DNA of 64,000 bases, taken from CAWHQZ01 sp963831645 (GTDB lineage: Bacteria; Pseudomonadota; Alphaproteobacteria; Rhizobiales; Aestuariivirgaceae). The notes under the pieces are model-generated. The model made no database searches, was not told the DNA's origin, and saw only the letters and a list, made by a program, of their open reading frames with translations. Within the stretch, counting starts at the first letter, position 1. Each line of letters starts with the position of its first letter. Location: the NCBI GenBank assembly GCA_963831645.1, contig CAWHQZ010000002.1:62001-126000 (forward strand), given 5' to 3'. Of the stretch, positions 10,601 through 18,298 are shown piece by piece. The position numbers and the translations under genes were made by a program.

Positions 10601-11107
10601 CTCCTCTACCCGCAGGTCTTCGTGGAACTCGCCCGGACGCAGGCGGCGTACAGCGATCTCTCCATCCTGCCCACCGGCGTTTTCTTCTACGGCATGGAGC
10701 CGCAGGAGGAATTCGCCATCGACATCGACCGCGGCAAGACACTTCTCGTGAGTTATTCGGCGGTGAGCGAATCCGACGAGGAGGGAATGGTGACGGTCTA
10801 TTTCGAGCTCAACGGCCAACCGCGGCCGGTGAGGGTGGCAGACAAATCCAAGAAGCCGCTGAAGGCTGCACGTCCCAAGGCGGACGCCGGCAACAGCGCC
10901 CATCTTGGATCACCGATGCCGGGGCTCGTCGTCTCATTGGCTGTCAAGCCCGGTGAAAAGGTCAAGAAGGGCGACCTGATCCTCAGTCTCGAGGCCATGA
11001 AAATGCAGACCGCCGTCGTCAGCGAGCGCGCCGGAACCGTTCGTGAGCTGGCGGTCGCGGTCGGCCATCAGGTGGACGCCAAGGATCTGCTGGCGATCAT
11101 CGATTAG
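7664..11107 (+). CDS. pyc: Pyruvate carboxylase
   Basis: This 1147-residue biotin enzyme makes oxaloacetate from pyruvate, bicarbonate and ATP (anaplerosis). Order of domains: biotin carboxylase with ATP-grasp (residues ~8-460; GGGGRGMR, FIEVNPRIQVEHTVTE), carboxyltransferase (~530-810; DTTMRDAHQSLLATR, VFRVFDSLNW, HTHDTSG), a linker/tetramerisation region, and a C-terminal biotin carrier domain with biotinyl-Lys about residue 1113 in EAMKMQ. The length matches bacterial single-chain Pyc. ATG 7664 follows a GGGCGGGG stretch and lies 16 bases after serA. Its position between serA and purA suggests a co-transcribed unit. Confidence 0.97.
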   Translation: MKTPIRSLMAANRGEIAIRVFRAATELGIRTVAIYSNEDRFSLHRFKADESYRVGEGRGPVQAYLDIDDIMRIARSAGVEAIHPGYGFLAENPEFADACLEAGILFIGPPAATMRLLGNKISARNLALEAGVPVMPASGPLPTEPAAMKSLARSIGYPAMLKASWGGGGRGMRVVRNESQLVELAEAARAEARAAFGKDEIYLERLVERARHVEVQFLGDRDGNIVHLFERDCTVQRRHQKVVERAPAPYLDGQQRSALCAAALRIARAAGYVNAGTAEFLLDADTGRFYFIEVNPRIQVEHTVTEVVTGIDIVKAQVAIAMGGRVGIDETGVPVQSDIRLNGHALQCRITTEDPLNNFIPDYGRIKAYRGATGFGIRLDGGTAYSGALVTRYYDSLLEKVTAWGATPLEAVRRMDRALREFRIRGVSTNLQFVESLISHPRFLSAEYTTTFIDETPELFELPARKDRATKLLSFIADVIVNGNAEVEGRRRPRQLRTPKAPDVRGMRPPPGLRDLLDREGPEAVARWMKEQSRLLITDTTMRDAHQSLLATRVRTDDIVTIAPAYAVLLPELFSVECWGGATFDVAMRFLKECPWDRLHRLRAAMPNQLLQMLLRSANAVGYTNYPDNVVEYFVARAAAAGIDVFRVFDSLNWIENMKVAMAAVLKSGKVLEAAICYTGDITDPERRKYDLEYYVSLARRLEAEGAHILGIKDMAGLLKPEAARRLVAALKDAVGMPIHLHTHDTSGISSATVFAAAEAGVDAVDAAMDSMSGLTSQPPLGSIAAALEGSARATGLNREALQTVAEYWRGVRSLYEGFESDIRSGTADVYAHEMPGGQYTNLREQARSLGIEDRWPEVSRAYSVVNVMFGDIVKVTPTSKVVGDMALMMVTSGLTADDIEDPHREIAFPESVVSLFKGEVGQPPGGFPKPLQQKILKGEEPLRKRPGETLAPADFTSLRSSAERQCGRAVSDDEFAAYLLYPQVFVELARTQAAYSDLSILPTGVFFYGMEPQEEFAIDIDRGKTLLVSYSAVSESDEEGMVTVYFELNGQPRPVRVADKSKKPLKAARPKADAGNSAHLGSPMPGLVVSLAVKPGEKVKKGDLILSLEAMKMQTAVVSERAGTVRELAVAVGHQVDAKDLLAIID

Positions 11108-11152
11108 CGGGCTGGCTGGATCAAACAACCTGGAGCATGGAAGACCCGGGAA

Positions 11153-12445
11153 ATGGCAAACGTGGCGGTGATCGGCGCCCAATGGGGCGACGAAGGCAAA
11201 GGCAAGATCGTCGATTGGCTGTCGGAGCGCGCCGACATCGTGGTGCGCTTCCAGGGCGGGCACAACGCCGGCCACACTCTCGTCATCGAAGGCGCCACCT
11301 ACAAGCTGTCGCTGTTGCCTTCGGGGGTGGTGCGCCGCGGCAAGCTTTCGGTCGTCGGCAACGGGGTGGTCATCGATCCCTGGGCGCTGACTGATGAAAT
11401 CGACAGGCTTCGGGATCAAGGCATCGACATCGAACGGGACAACCTGAGGATCGCCGAGAATGCCACGCTGATCCTGCCGTTTCATCGCGAGCTCGACCAG
11501 ATGCGCGAGGCGGCGGCCGGCGACGGCAGGATCGGCACGACCGGGCGAGGGATCGGCCCGGCATACGAAGACAAGGTCGGCCGGCGCGCCATCCGCATCC
11601 AGGATCTCGCCGAAATCTCCGCGCTCGGCGGGAAGGTCGACAGGCTGCTGGCCCATCACAACGCGCTGAGACGCGGGTTCGGACAACCCGAGTTGAAAGC
11701 GGACGAAGTCATCGCGCAGCTGGCAGCCATTGCGCCCCGGGTGTTGCCGTATGTCGACGCCGTATGGCTTCTCCTCGACGAGGCGCGGCGGAAGGGCAAG
11801 CGCATCTTGTTCGAAGGCGCGCAGGGCACGTTGCTCGACATCGACCATGGAACCTATCCGTTCGTAACCTCTTCCAATGCGGTTGCCGCACAGGCGGCAA
11901 GCGGCTCGGGTCTCGGCCCGGGCGCCATCGGGTATGTCCTTGGCATCATGAAGGCCTACACGACGCGGGTCGGCTCTGGTCCGTTCCCGACCGAGCAGGA
12001 AAACGAGATCGGTGCTCTCATCGGCGAGCGCGGCAGGGAGTTCGGAACAGTAACCGGCCGCAAGAGGCGGTGCGGTTGGTTCGACGCGGTGCTGGCGCGC
12101 CAGGCAAGCAGGATCTCGGGAGTGAACGGCGTAGCTCTCACCAAGCTCGACGTTCTCGACGGTTTCGGTGAAATAAGCATCTGCACCGCCTATGAGCTCG
12201 ATGGCAGACGCATCCACTATCTGCCTGCCGCAGAAGCGCTGCAGGGACGGGTCAGGCCCATCTACGAGCGCGTCGAGGGTTGGCAGGGTTCGACGAGGGG
12301 AGCCCGGTCGTGGGCAGACTTGCCGGCTCAGGCGATCAAATACGTGCGCTACCTCGAAGAGCTCATCGGATGTCCCGTGGCGCTGCTTTCGACCTCGCCC
12401 GAGCGCGCCGACACGATCCTGATGCGGGATCCGTTTGCCGATTGA
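11153..12445 (+). CDS. purA: Adenylosuccinate synthetase
   Basis: PurA joins IMP and aspartate using GTP, the first committed step to AMP. The protein begins MANVAVIGAQWGDEGKGK, carrying the GTP-binding loop, and has the conserved QGGHNAGHT, TTGRGIGPAYEDK, EGAQGTLLDIDHGTYPFVTS and GRKRRCGWFD. Its 430 residues are the normal length. ATG 11153 follows pyc by 45 bases. Gene and product look intact. Confidence 0.97.
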   Translation: MANVAVIGAQWGDEGKGKIVDWLSERADIVVRFQGGHNAGHTLVIEGATYKLSLLPSGVVRRGKLSVVGNGVVIDPWALTDEIDRLRDQGIDIERDNLRIAENATLILPFHRELDQMREAAAGDGRIGTTGRGIGPAYEDKVGRRAIRIQDLAEISALGGKVDRLLAHHNALRRGFGQPELKADEVIAQLAAIAPRVLPYVDAVWLLLDEARRKGKRILFEGAQGTLLDIDHGTYPFVTSSNAVAAQAASGSGLGPGAIGYVLGIMKAYTTRVGSGPFPTEQENEIGALIGERGREFGTVTGRKRRCGWFDAVLARQASRISGVNGVALTKLDVLDGFGEISICTAYELDGRRIHYLPAAEALQGRVRPIYERVEGWQGSTRGARSWADLPAQAIKYVRYLEELIGCPVALLSTSPERADTILMRDPFAD

Positions 12446-12468
12446 CCCTCATCAAGTGCCATCAATCT

Positions 12469-13449
12469 TCACACCTCGATCCCGAGCTGGCGCGAGGCGA
12501 GCGCGCGCCTGATCATGCCGATATCCACGTTGGCGCCGGAGAAGATGAGCACCACGGTCGAGCCCTTGATGGCCGAGCGACGCGCCCACGCTCCGGCAAG
12601 CGCAGCCGCGGTCCCCGGCTCGACCAGGACATGCGCGTGGGCGAGGGCTGTGTGCATTGCCGACAGGCAGTCTTCGTCGTCGACCTCGAGCGCATCGGAG
12701 ACATGGGCGATCATGGCTGCCAGGGCGAGTTTTGGAGGAATGCGCTGATTGAGACAATCGCAGATGGTGGTGACAGGATGCTCGATGGCCTTGCGGGCGT
12801 GAAAACTGCGGACCATGCAGGGCGTCTGCGCCGAGCCGACCGCAATCACCCGGGCCCGTGCGCCGTCCGCCTTCAGGCCCAGAGCCGTGCCGGAAGCGAG
12901 ACAGGCGGAGCCCGTCGGCGCGAAAACGAAGTCGGCCTCAGGAAGGGCCCTGCCGATTTCCAGTCCAATGGTACCGGCGCCGGCAATCACAAGCGGGCTT
13001 TCACCGTCGTCGATGAAGGCGAGGTCATGGGCCGCCGCGAAGGCCTTGGCGGCTACCTTGGCTTCATCCAGATCGGCGCCGCCGACATGTAGGTTGCCTC
13101 CGAACCTTGCGATCGCAGCCTGCTTGGTCTCCGGGCAACGGCGGGGAAGAAAGATATCGGCCGTCCTGCCGAGCAACCGTGCTGCGTAGGCAACCGCCTG
13201 GCCATGATTGCCGGTAGAGGAAGTGCAGGCGTTCTTTGCAGCCGGATCGGCGAGGAGGTGATTGAGAGCGCCTCGAAGTTTGAACGAGGAGAGGACGCTG
13301 GCGAATTCGCCCTTGATCCAGACATCGGCGTCGAGAAGCTCTGCAAGTGCGGGAGACGGCCACAGCGGCGTAGCCGTCAGATAGGGTTGAATACGGCGCT
13401 CGGCCTCGACCACTTCTTCGGGAAGCGGAACCGCCTCTGGCGCGCTCAT
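12469..13449 (-). CDS. PLP-dependent threonine/serine dehydratase-like protein
   Basis: A fold-type II PLP enzyme of 326 residues. The Schiff-base Lys lies in SSFKLRGAL, the phosphate/substrate loop in STGNHGQAVA, and the Gly-rich PLP phosphate region is GAGTIGLEI. This places it in the family with biosynthetic and catabolic threonine dehydratase, serine racemase and threo-3-hydroxyaspartate dehydratase. The C-terminal regulatory ACT domains of IlvA are absent, so a catabolic dehydratase or racemase is more likely; I cannot settle the substrate. I chose ATG 13449 over the longer frame to 13509 because the upstream residues are Cys/Arg-rich and not family-like. It faces purA, with stops only 23 bases apart. 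Confidence 0.85.
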   Translation of the reverse strand: MSAPEAVPLPEEVVEAERRIQPYLTATPLWPSPALAELLDADVWIKGEFASVLSSFKLRGALNHLLADPAAKNACTSSTGNHGQAVAYAARLLGRTADIFLPRRCPETKQAAIARFGGNLHVGGADLDEAKVAAKAFAAAHDLAFIDDGESPLVIAGAGTIGLEIGRALPEADFVFAPTGSACLASGTALGLKADGARARVIAVGSAQTPCMVRSFHARKAIEHPVTTICDCLNQRIPPKLALAAMIAHVSDALEVDDEDCLSAMHTALAHAHVLVEPGTAAALAGAWARRSAIKGSTVVLIFSGANVDIGMIRRALASRQLGIEV

Positions 13450-13711
13450 GCGCCGAGACGGCGCCGCCCGTCTGCAGAGCGAGCATTGCGGCAGCGAGCC
13501 ATCGGACACAGCCGCTCATCGGCAAGGTAAGCTCTCCAGGGGGAAACCATCTCGCGCATAAGACTCAATGGGGGTGCCTTCCGCAAGTGCCGGTCTCGCA
13601 GACTCGAAGCCTTGCCACCGCTGGCAGCCCCGAAGTATGAAGTGGCCGACGGGGTCTTCATTTCTCGACCTTGGTGTACGGACGGTTGATCGCAAGCAAC
13701 GGATTACGCCG

Positions 13712-14401
13712 ATGCGGTGGCTGCGGACAGGACTCTGGCTTGTTTCAGGTTGGTTGACCGTGGCGTTGCTCGCGCCGTGGCCGCCGGAAGCGGCCGCGGG
13801 CTATCGGGAGGATGCGGAAAGCCTGGTTGCCAACCCGCCGGCCGGCATCGTGATCCGGCCGGACCTGGAAGGCGCCATGGATGGCCTGGCAAACGAGGCG
13901 AGAGCGGACAAGGGCCGCAAACCGTTGACCGCGAGCCCGCTTTTCAAAGCCGCGGCACGCGCACAGGCCATCGACATGGCGCTGGGGGATTTCGTCGCGC
14001 ACCGGTCGCGCAAGGGCCATGGTTTCAGTTCGCGATTTGCGGCCTTCGCGGGCGACGCCGATCGCTTTCCCGCGCGCGGCGAAAATGTGGCGCGTGACCG
14101 CATCAAGGGGCCGGTTGACGGCGACAAGGCGCGCCGGCTTTTTCAGCAGTGGCTCGATTCCGGCGGGCATCGCCGGAATTTGCTGGGGCGCAACTACGAG
14201 ATGATCAGCTCAGGCGCAATCCAGAAAGGCAATCATCTCTACGCGGTTCAGATTTTCTGGGCCGCGCCGGTCGACGGGGGGCTTGATGCCGGCGTCCGTA
14301 CAATTGGAAGAAGCGAGGCAGCCGAAAGCAGGGACGCAGTCGAGAAACCGGTGCCGAAGCGGTCGATCCTGAAGACGTTACGGGGGCTCTGGCCGCTATG
14401 A
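13712..14401 (+). CDS. Secreted CAP-superfamily (SCP/PR1-like) protein
   Basis: A 229-residue protein with a clear signal peptide (MRWLRTGLWLVSGWLTVALL, cut near EAAAG) followed by a CAP domain at about residues 50-195. Recognisable are the helix with NEARADKG, the paired FVAHRSRKGHGF, the ENVARD segment and WLDSGGHRRNLLGRNYE. These are the four-motif core of bacterial CAP proteins, which act in the periplasm or outside; the specific role is unknown. ATG 13712 is chosen because it starts the signal peptide; the frame is open 48 codons further upstream without signal features. The tail is charged and not conserved. Its stop is 5 bases from the end of convergent rpoH. Confidence 0.85.
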   Translation: MRWLRTGLWLVSGWLTVALLAPWPPEAAAGYREDAESLVANPPAGIVIRPDLEGAMDGLANEARADKGRKPLTASPLFKAAARAQAIDMALGDFVAHRSRKGHGFSSRFAAFAGDADRFPARGENVARDRIKGPVDGDKARRLFQQWLDSGGHRRNLLGRNYEMISSGAIQKGNHLYAVQIFWAAPVDGGLDAGVRTIGRSEAAESRDAVEKPVPKRSILKTLRGLWPL

Positions 14402-14406
14402 CAAAC

Positions 14407-15318
14407 TCAGAGCCGGGCGGACGGAGAAGGTAGCCGCTGCTTGGCGATCGAGGCCGCGCTCGCCGCAACCGTGACAGCCTTCTGGACCTTCTCGAACGCT
14501 CTCACCTCGATCTGCCTGATGCGCTCGCGCGACACGTTGAACTCCTGCGACAGCTCCTCGAGGGTCATTGGCTCATCGCTGAGACGACGCGCCTGAAAGA
14601 CGCGGCGCTCGCGGTCGTTGAGCTTCTTCATCGCCTGATCGAGCATGGCCAGGCGATTGGAGGTTTCTTCGCTCTGGACGAGAGCGGTTTCCTGGTCCGT
14701 AGTCTCGTCGACCAGCCAATCCTGCCACTCGCCGTCGGCATCGGCGCGCACCGGGGCGTTGAGAGAGGTATCGCCGGCCAGTCGCCGGTTCATCGACACG
14801 ACGTCTTCCTGCGGCACACCGAGGCGGCGCGCGATCTCCTTCACCTGGTCGGGGCGCAAGTCGCCATCTTCCAGCGCCTGGATCTGCCCCTTGATCTTGC
14901 GCAGATTGAAGAACAGCTTTTTCTGGCTGGCAGTGGTGCCCATCTTGACCAGGCTCCACGAGCGCAGAATGAATTCCTGGATCGAGGCCTTGATCCACCA
15001 CATGGCGTAGGTCGCGAGCCGGAACCCCTTGTCCGGCTCGAATTGCCGGACTGCCTGCATCAGGCCCACGTTGCCTTCCGATATGACTTCCGATATCGGC
15101 AGACCGTAGCCGCGGTAGCCCATGGCGATCTTGGCGACCAGCCGCAGATGGCTGGTCACGAGCCGGTGGGCGGCTTGGCGGTCGCCGTGCTCGCGCCAGC
15201 TCTTGGCCAGCATGAACTCTTCCTCGGGCTGAAGCATTGGAAATTGCCGTATCTCGCGAAGATATCGGGAAAGCCCCCCTTCACTCGAAATCGACGGCAG
15301 ACTGGACGTACGGGCCAT
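14407..15318 (-). CDS. rpoH: RNA polymerase sigma-32 (heat-shock) factor
   Basis: A sigma-70 family protein of 303 residues. Region 2 contains the core-binding and -10 melting segments (EVISEGNVGLMQAVRQFEPD, FRLATYAMWWIKASIQEFIL), and the RpoH box QKKLFFNLR, diagnostic of sigma-32, follows at about residue 130. Region 4 has the helix-turn-helix (MTLEELSQEFNVSRERIRQI). Start ATG 15318 is favoured; an in-frame start at 15345 would add nine residues. It is leftward-transcribed, with rluD upstream on the same strand 121 bases away. Alphaproteobacteria often have more than one RpoH; which paralogue this is cannot be told. Confidence 0.95.
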   Translation of the reverse strand: MARTSSLPSISSEGGLSRYLREIRQFPMLQPEEEFMLAKSWREHGDRQAAHRLVTSHLRLVAKIAMGYRGYGLPISEVISEGNVGLMQAVRQFEPDKGFRLATYAMWWIKASIQEFILRSWSLVKMGTTASQKKLFFNLRKIKGQIQALEDGDLRPDQVKEIARRLGVPQEDVVSMNRRLAGDTSLNAPVRADADGEWQDWLVDETTDQETALVQSEETSNRLAMLDQAMKKLNDRERRVFQARRLSDEPMTLEELSQEFNVSRERIRQIEVRAFEKVQKAVTVAASAASIAKQRLPSPSARL

Positions 15319-15439
15319 CACTCTTCCTCGAGCCTTCGTGGCCAAGGCTCCCTCTAACGGTTACAAATATAGTTACGATTAATGGGCGAGTTAAGATCCC
15401 TATCAGAAAATTGCCGGACCGGCCGAGCATGGACAGAAA

Positions 15440-16432
15440 TTAATAATGTGACTCAAGAGCTTGGACTAAGTTCCTGAAATCGTTTGGCGTTGGCGCCGAG
15501 AAGCGCATCGCCTCACCCGACACGGGGTGATGAAATCCCAACACTTCTGCGTGAAGGGCCTGGCGCCCAAGCAGGCCCAGCGCCGCTTGAGCGGCGGCGT
15601 GCAGCCGGCGGGCGCTCGCCGCATGGCTCCTGCCGTAGACCGGATCGCCAAGAAGGGGATGGCCCGCGTGCGCCATGTGGACCCGGATTTGGTGGGTGCG
15701 GCCCGTCTCCAGGCGGCACTCTACCAGTGTCGGGGCGCCCGGCTGGTCGAATGTTCTGAGGACGCGGTAGTGGGTGACGGCGGCCCGGCCCCGCTCGCGG
15801 CGGACCGCCATTTTCTGGCGATCGGTGGGCTTGCGGCCGATCGGAGCGCTGATCGAGCCCTGCGCTCGCTCCGGCCTGCCCCAGACGATCGCCTGATAGG
15901 TTCGTTCGAGACGGCCGTCCCGCCCATGCTCGGCGAATTGCTCGCTCAGGCTCCGGTGGGCGCGATCGTTCTTGGCGACGACCATCAACCCCGACGTGTC
16001 GCGATCCAGCCTGTGAACGATGCCCGGCCGCCGCTCGCCGCCGATGCCGGAAAGACTTTGACCGCAATGGGCGATGAGGGCGTTGACGAGCGTGCCCGTC
16101 CGGTGGCCGGGAGCGGGATGGACGACAAGTCCGGCGGGCTTGTCGATGACGATGACATCATCATCCTCGTAGATCACCGCGAGCGGCATGGCCTCGGCCT
16201 CGGGCCGCGGTGCGGCCGGCGGGGGCACGAGCACTTCGATGCGGGCCCCCGGTTTGACGCGATGGCGGGGCTCCACTATGGTCGCTCCGTCCACGCGCAC
16301 CCGGCCATCGGCGATGAGCGCTTGAAAGCGGGCGCGGCTCACGTCGAGGAAACTCCGGCTCAACACGCGATCGAGGCGTTCGCCGGCATCGTCCGCGCCG
16401 ACGGTCATGGTGAGTTCGCTCGAGGTTTCCAT
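15440..16432 (-). CDS. rluD: RluA/RluD-family 23S rRNA pseudouridine synthase
   Basis: 330 residues with an N-terminal S4 RNA-binding domain (about 12-75) and a catalytic domain whose signature HRLDRDTSGLMVVAKN contains catalytic Asp143. Other family motifs are the KPAGLVVHPAPGH entry to the active site and the ETGRTHQIRVHM segment. The S4 domain and length point to the RluD/RluA-like branch that modifies helix 69 or related sites; the rluD assignment is by family and neighbourhood, not proof. The start ATG is one base from the divergent ATG at 16434, so the two genes must share an overlapping promoter region. Confidence 0.88.
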   Translation of the reverse strand: METSSELTMTVGADDAGERLDRVLSRSFLDVSRARFQALIADGRVRVDGATIVEPRHRVKPGARIEVLVPPPAAPRPEAEAMPLAVIYEDDDVIVIDKPAGLVVHPAPGHRTGTLVNALIAHCGQSLSGIGGERRPGIVHRLDRDTSGLMVVAKNDRAHRSLSEQFAEHGRDGRLERTYQAIVWGRPERAQGSISAPIGRKPTDRQKMAVRRERGRAAVTHYRVLRTFDQPGAPTLVECRLETGRTHQIRVHMAHAGHPLLGDPVYGRSHAASARRLHAAAQAALGLLGRQALHAEVLGFHHPVSGEAMRFSAPTPNDFRNLVQALESHY

Positions 16433-16433
16433 T

Positions 16434-16817
16434 ATGCCCGGATCGCACGATCACGCTTTGCAGGACGAACCTGCGCCTGCTGCCGACGGTGGGCAAGATC
16501 CGCTCAACGTCAGGGTTCTGAAATGGGTGGTGATCGTGCTCGGCGCGTTGCTCATGGCCGCGCTGGTAACCGTGTTCGGCATCATCGGCTACCGCCTGGC
16601 TCGGCCCAGGCCGCAGGTCGCGCCGATGGAAGCGGCGATCGGCCTGCCGGTCCGGCCCGGCGCGGAAATCGGCCAGTTCGAGCTCGACGGCAATCGCCTG
16701 GTCGTGCACGTGAAACATCAGACGGAAAGCGAGCTCGTGGTGATCGATCTGCGGACGGGGAGCATCGTGAGCCGGATCAGGCTCGACGGGCGCGCACCAG
16801 GGGCTGGGGGCAACTGA
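16434..16817 (+). CDS. Small single-pass membrane protein, DUF6476-like
   Basis: 127 residues: an acidic N-terminus, one transmembrane segment at about residues 28-50 (VLKWVVIVLGALLMAALVTV), then a periplasmic domain that reads like one small beta-sheet (GQFELDGNRLVVHVK, ELVVIDLRTG). It starts at ATG 16434, divergently from rluD. I recall short alphaproteobacterial proteins of this layout beside rluA/rpoH, annotated DUF6476, but cannot confirm the family. Function unknown. Confidence 0.65.
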   Translation: MPGSHDHALQDEPAPAADGGQDPLNVRVLKWVVIVLGALLMAALVTVFGIIGYRLARPRPQVAPMEAAIGLPVRPGAEIGQFELDGNRLVVHVKHQTESELVVIDLRTGSIVSRIRLDGRAPGAGGN

Positions 16818-16827
16818 AACTAAAGAG

Positions 16828-18291
16828 TCAGTTCTTCCTTGCCACCGAGGCAGCTATCTCCAGGGCTATTTCCTTGCGCCGCTCATCGCCGAGAAAATCG
16901 AAGAGTTCAGCAAGGTTGTTGAGGACGTCGCCATAACCCGGATCGGAAACCGACACGGCGGCCAGGCGATCGGCAAGTTCACGCGCCTGATCACGAGTGA
17001 TGGTCCTGCTCGTTTCGGCGAGGCTCGCGATCGCCCTGAGGTTGGCAAAGGCACCGCCGCCCGGCGGGCTCGCATCGCCCCGATTGATACCGGTCTGCGG
17101 GTCGACCCGGACTTCAGCCGAGGAATTGAGCCAGCGGTCGGCCAGCGCCTTGCTGCGCGCCGGCTTGCGCTGCAAGGCATTGAGGGCGGTCATCTGCTCG
17201 TAAGCAGCCAGCGCCTCGCGGGTAGCGCCCTCGCCGAGGCGGCGCGGGTTCTTTCCCTCGGCGAATGCCACCACGTCGTTCGCCAGGTCGGCGGCCGCGA
17301 GCAGTCGTGCGCAATCGTTCCGGCAAAATGCTCTGACACTTGTCCAGCCGCTGTCGCCGTTGCGTAGCGACAATCGCACCCAATCGCCGGAGGAATTGGC
17401 GATGTTGTAGACTTGACCTTCCGGGAGCGTGTGCGCGACCGCGGCTGTCGTCGCTGGCTTTCTGCGAAGCCGTGTCAGTTCGTTTGCGGCCGACTGAACC
17501 TGTGCAACCGTATCCCGCGTCAGTGTCAGGCTCTGCGCCTGAAATCGTTCCGGCCTCAGGCTCGCTTCAAGCCCGAGTTTGCGGCCATCGTTTCCGGTAA
17601 GCTGAACGATGCGCGCGAAACGACCGCCCGCATCATCGTCGGGAATCTGGATGAACGTGTCGATCTGAACCGAGCCGTCGCCCGGCGCCCGAATTCGGCC
17701 CCAGACGGCAATCGTGTAGCCCAGATTCCGCGTCAGCTTGTCGACGCGGTCGAAATAGGTGAGACCATCCTCACCGCGGGCGGAAAGGTCACTCTGGAAA
17801 TTGACGATGGCGTAGGAGCCGACGCGGGTGGAGAACAGCATGTGTTTGGAAATCAGGAACGAGACGGCGTTGCTGAGCCCGGTCCCGTCAGGATCCTGGT
17901 AGGCAAAGACCGCAACCTTGTTCCTGGTCTTGGGGAACAGCGTCTTGCTGTCGACCAGAGCCCGCCGCTGCTCGTCAAGCTTCGCGACTTCGACCTCCAG
18001 AACCCCGAGCCGCCTCTCGAGTTGCCGGATTTGGCGCTCGACGGCGTCTGTCGAGTCGGTCGACATGCGCGCCTGTTCCAGCGCAGTCCTCAACGTGTCG
18101 ATTTCCGACTGAACCTGCCGCTGCTCCTCATAGACCGGGTTTTCGCTCAGTTTCGCAAGTTGGCGATCCAGCTCTTCCAGCTGCTGGATCATTTTTTCGC
18201 TGCGTACCTCCATGCCGGGTTCGGCTGGCGCCGCCAGGGCAGCCATCAGAACGACCGCAGCAAGGACCAGCGTGGAAGACCTCGATCTCAT
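16828..18291 (-). CDS. Secreted coiled-coil protein with SH3-like domain, last gene of the EAD1 operon
   Basis: 487 residues. A signal peptide (MRSRSSTLVLAAVVLMAALA) is followed by a long charged coiled coil (about 28-115). Next comes an alpha/beta region beginning NKVAVFAYQDPDG and continuing to a strand IAVWGRIRAPGDG, reminiscent of TolB/CsgG-type periplasmic N-terminal folds. An SH3-like stretch follows (VYNIANSSGDWVRLSLRNGD), with a C-x3-C pair in FCRNDCAR, and then a helical, possibly repeat-like C-terminus. It starts 7 bases after the preceding operon gene and is probably periplasmic. Function is unknown; the fold assignments are inference from pattern only. Confidence 0.7.
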   Translation of the reverse strand: MRSRSSTLVLAAVVLMAALAAPAEPGMEVRSEKMIQQLEELDRQLAKLSENPVYEEQRQVQSEIDTLRTALEQARMSTDSTDAVERQIRQLERRLGVLEVEVAKLDEQRRALVDSKTLFPKTRNKVAVFAYQDPDGTGLSNAVSFLISKHMLFSTRVGSYAIVNFQSDLSARGEDGLTYFDRVDKLTRNLGYTIAVWGRIRAPGDGSVQIDTFIQIPDDDAGGRFARIVQLTGNDGRKLGLEASLRPERFQAQSLTLTRDTVAQVQSAANELTRLRRKPATTAAVAHTLPEGQVYNIANSSGDWVRLSLRNGDSGWTSVRAFCRNDCARLLAAADLANDVVAFAEGKNPRRLGEGATREALAAYEQMTALNALQRKPARSKALADRWLNSSAEVRVDPQTGINRGDASPPGGGAFANLRAIASLAETSRTITRDQARELADRLAAVSVSDPGYGDVLNNLAELFDFLGDERRKEIALEIAASVARKN

Positions 18292-18298
18292 CGCTTCA

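Noticed and set aside
10934..12217. 427-codon frame opposite purA
   Set aside because: Shadow of purA and of the pyc end; composition follows the sense gene.
15527..16936. 469-codon frame opposite rluD
   Set aside because: Overlaps the complete RluD protein; no recognisable motif.
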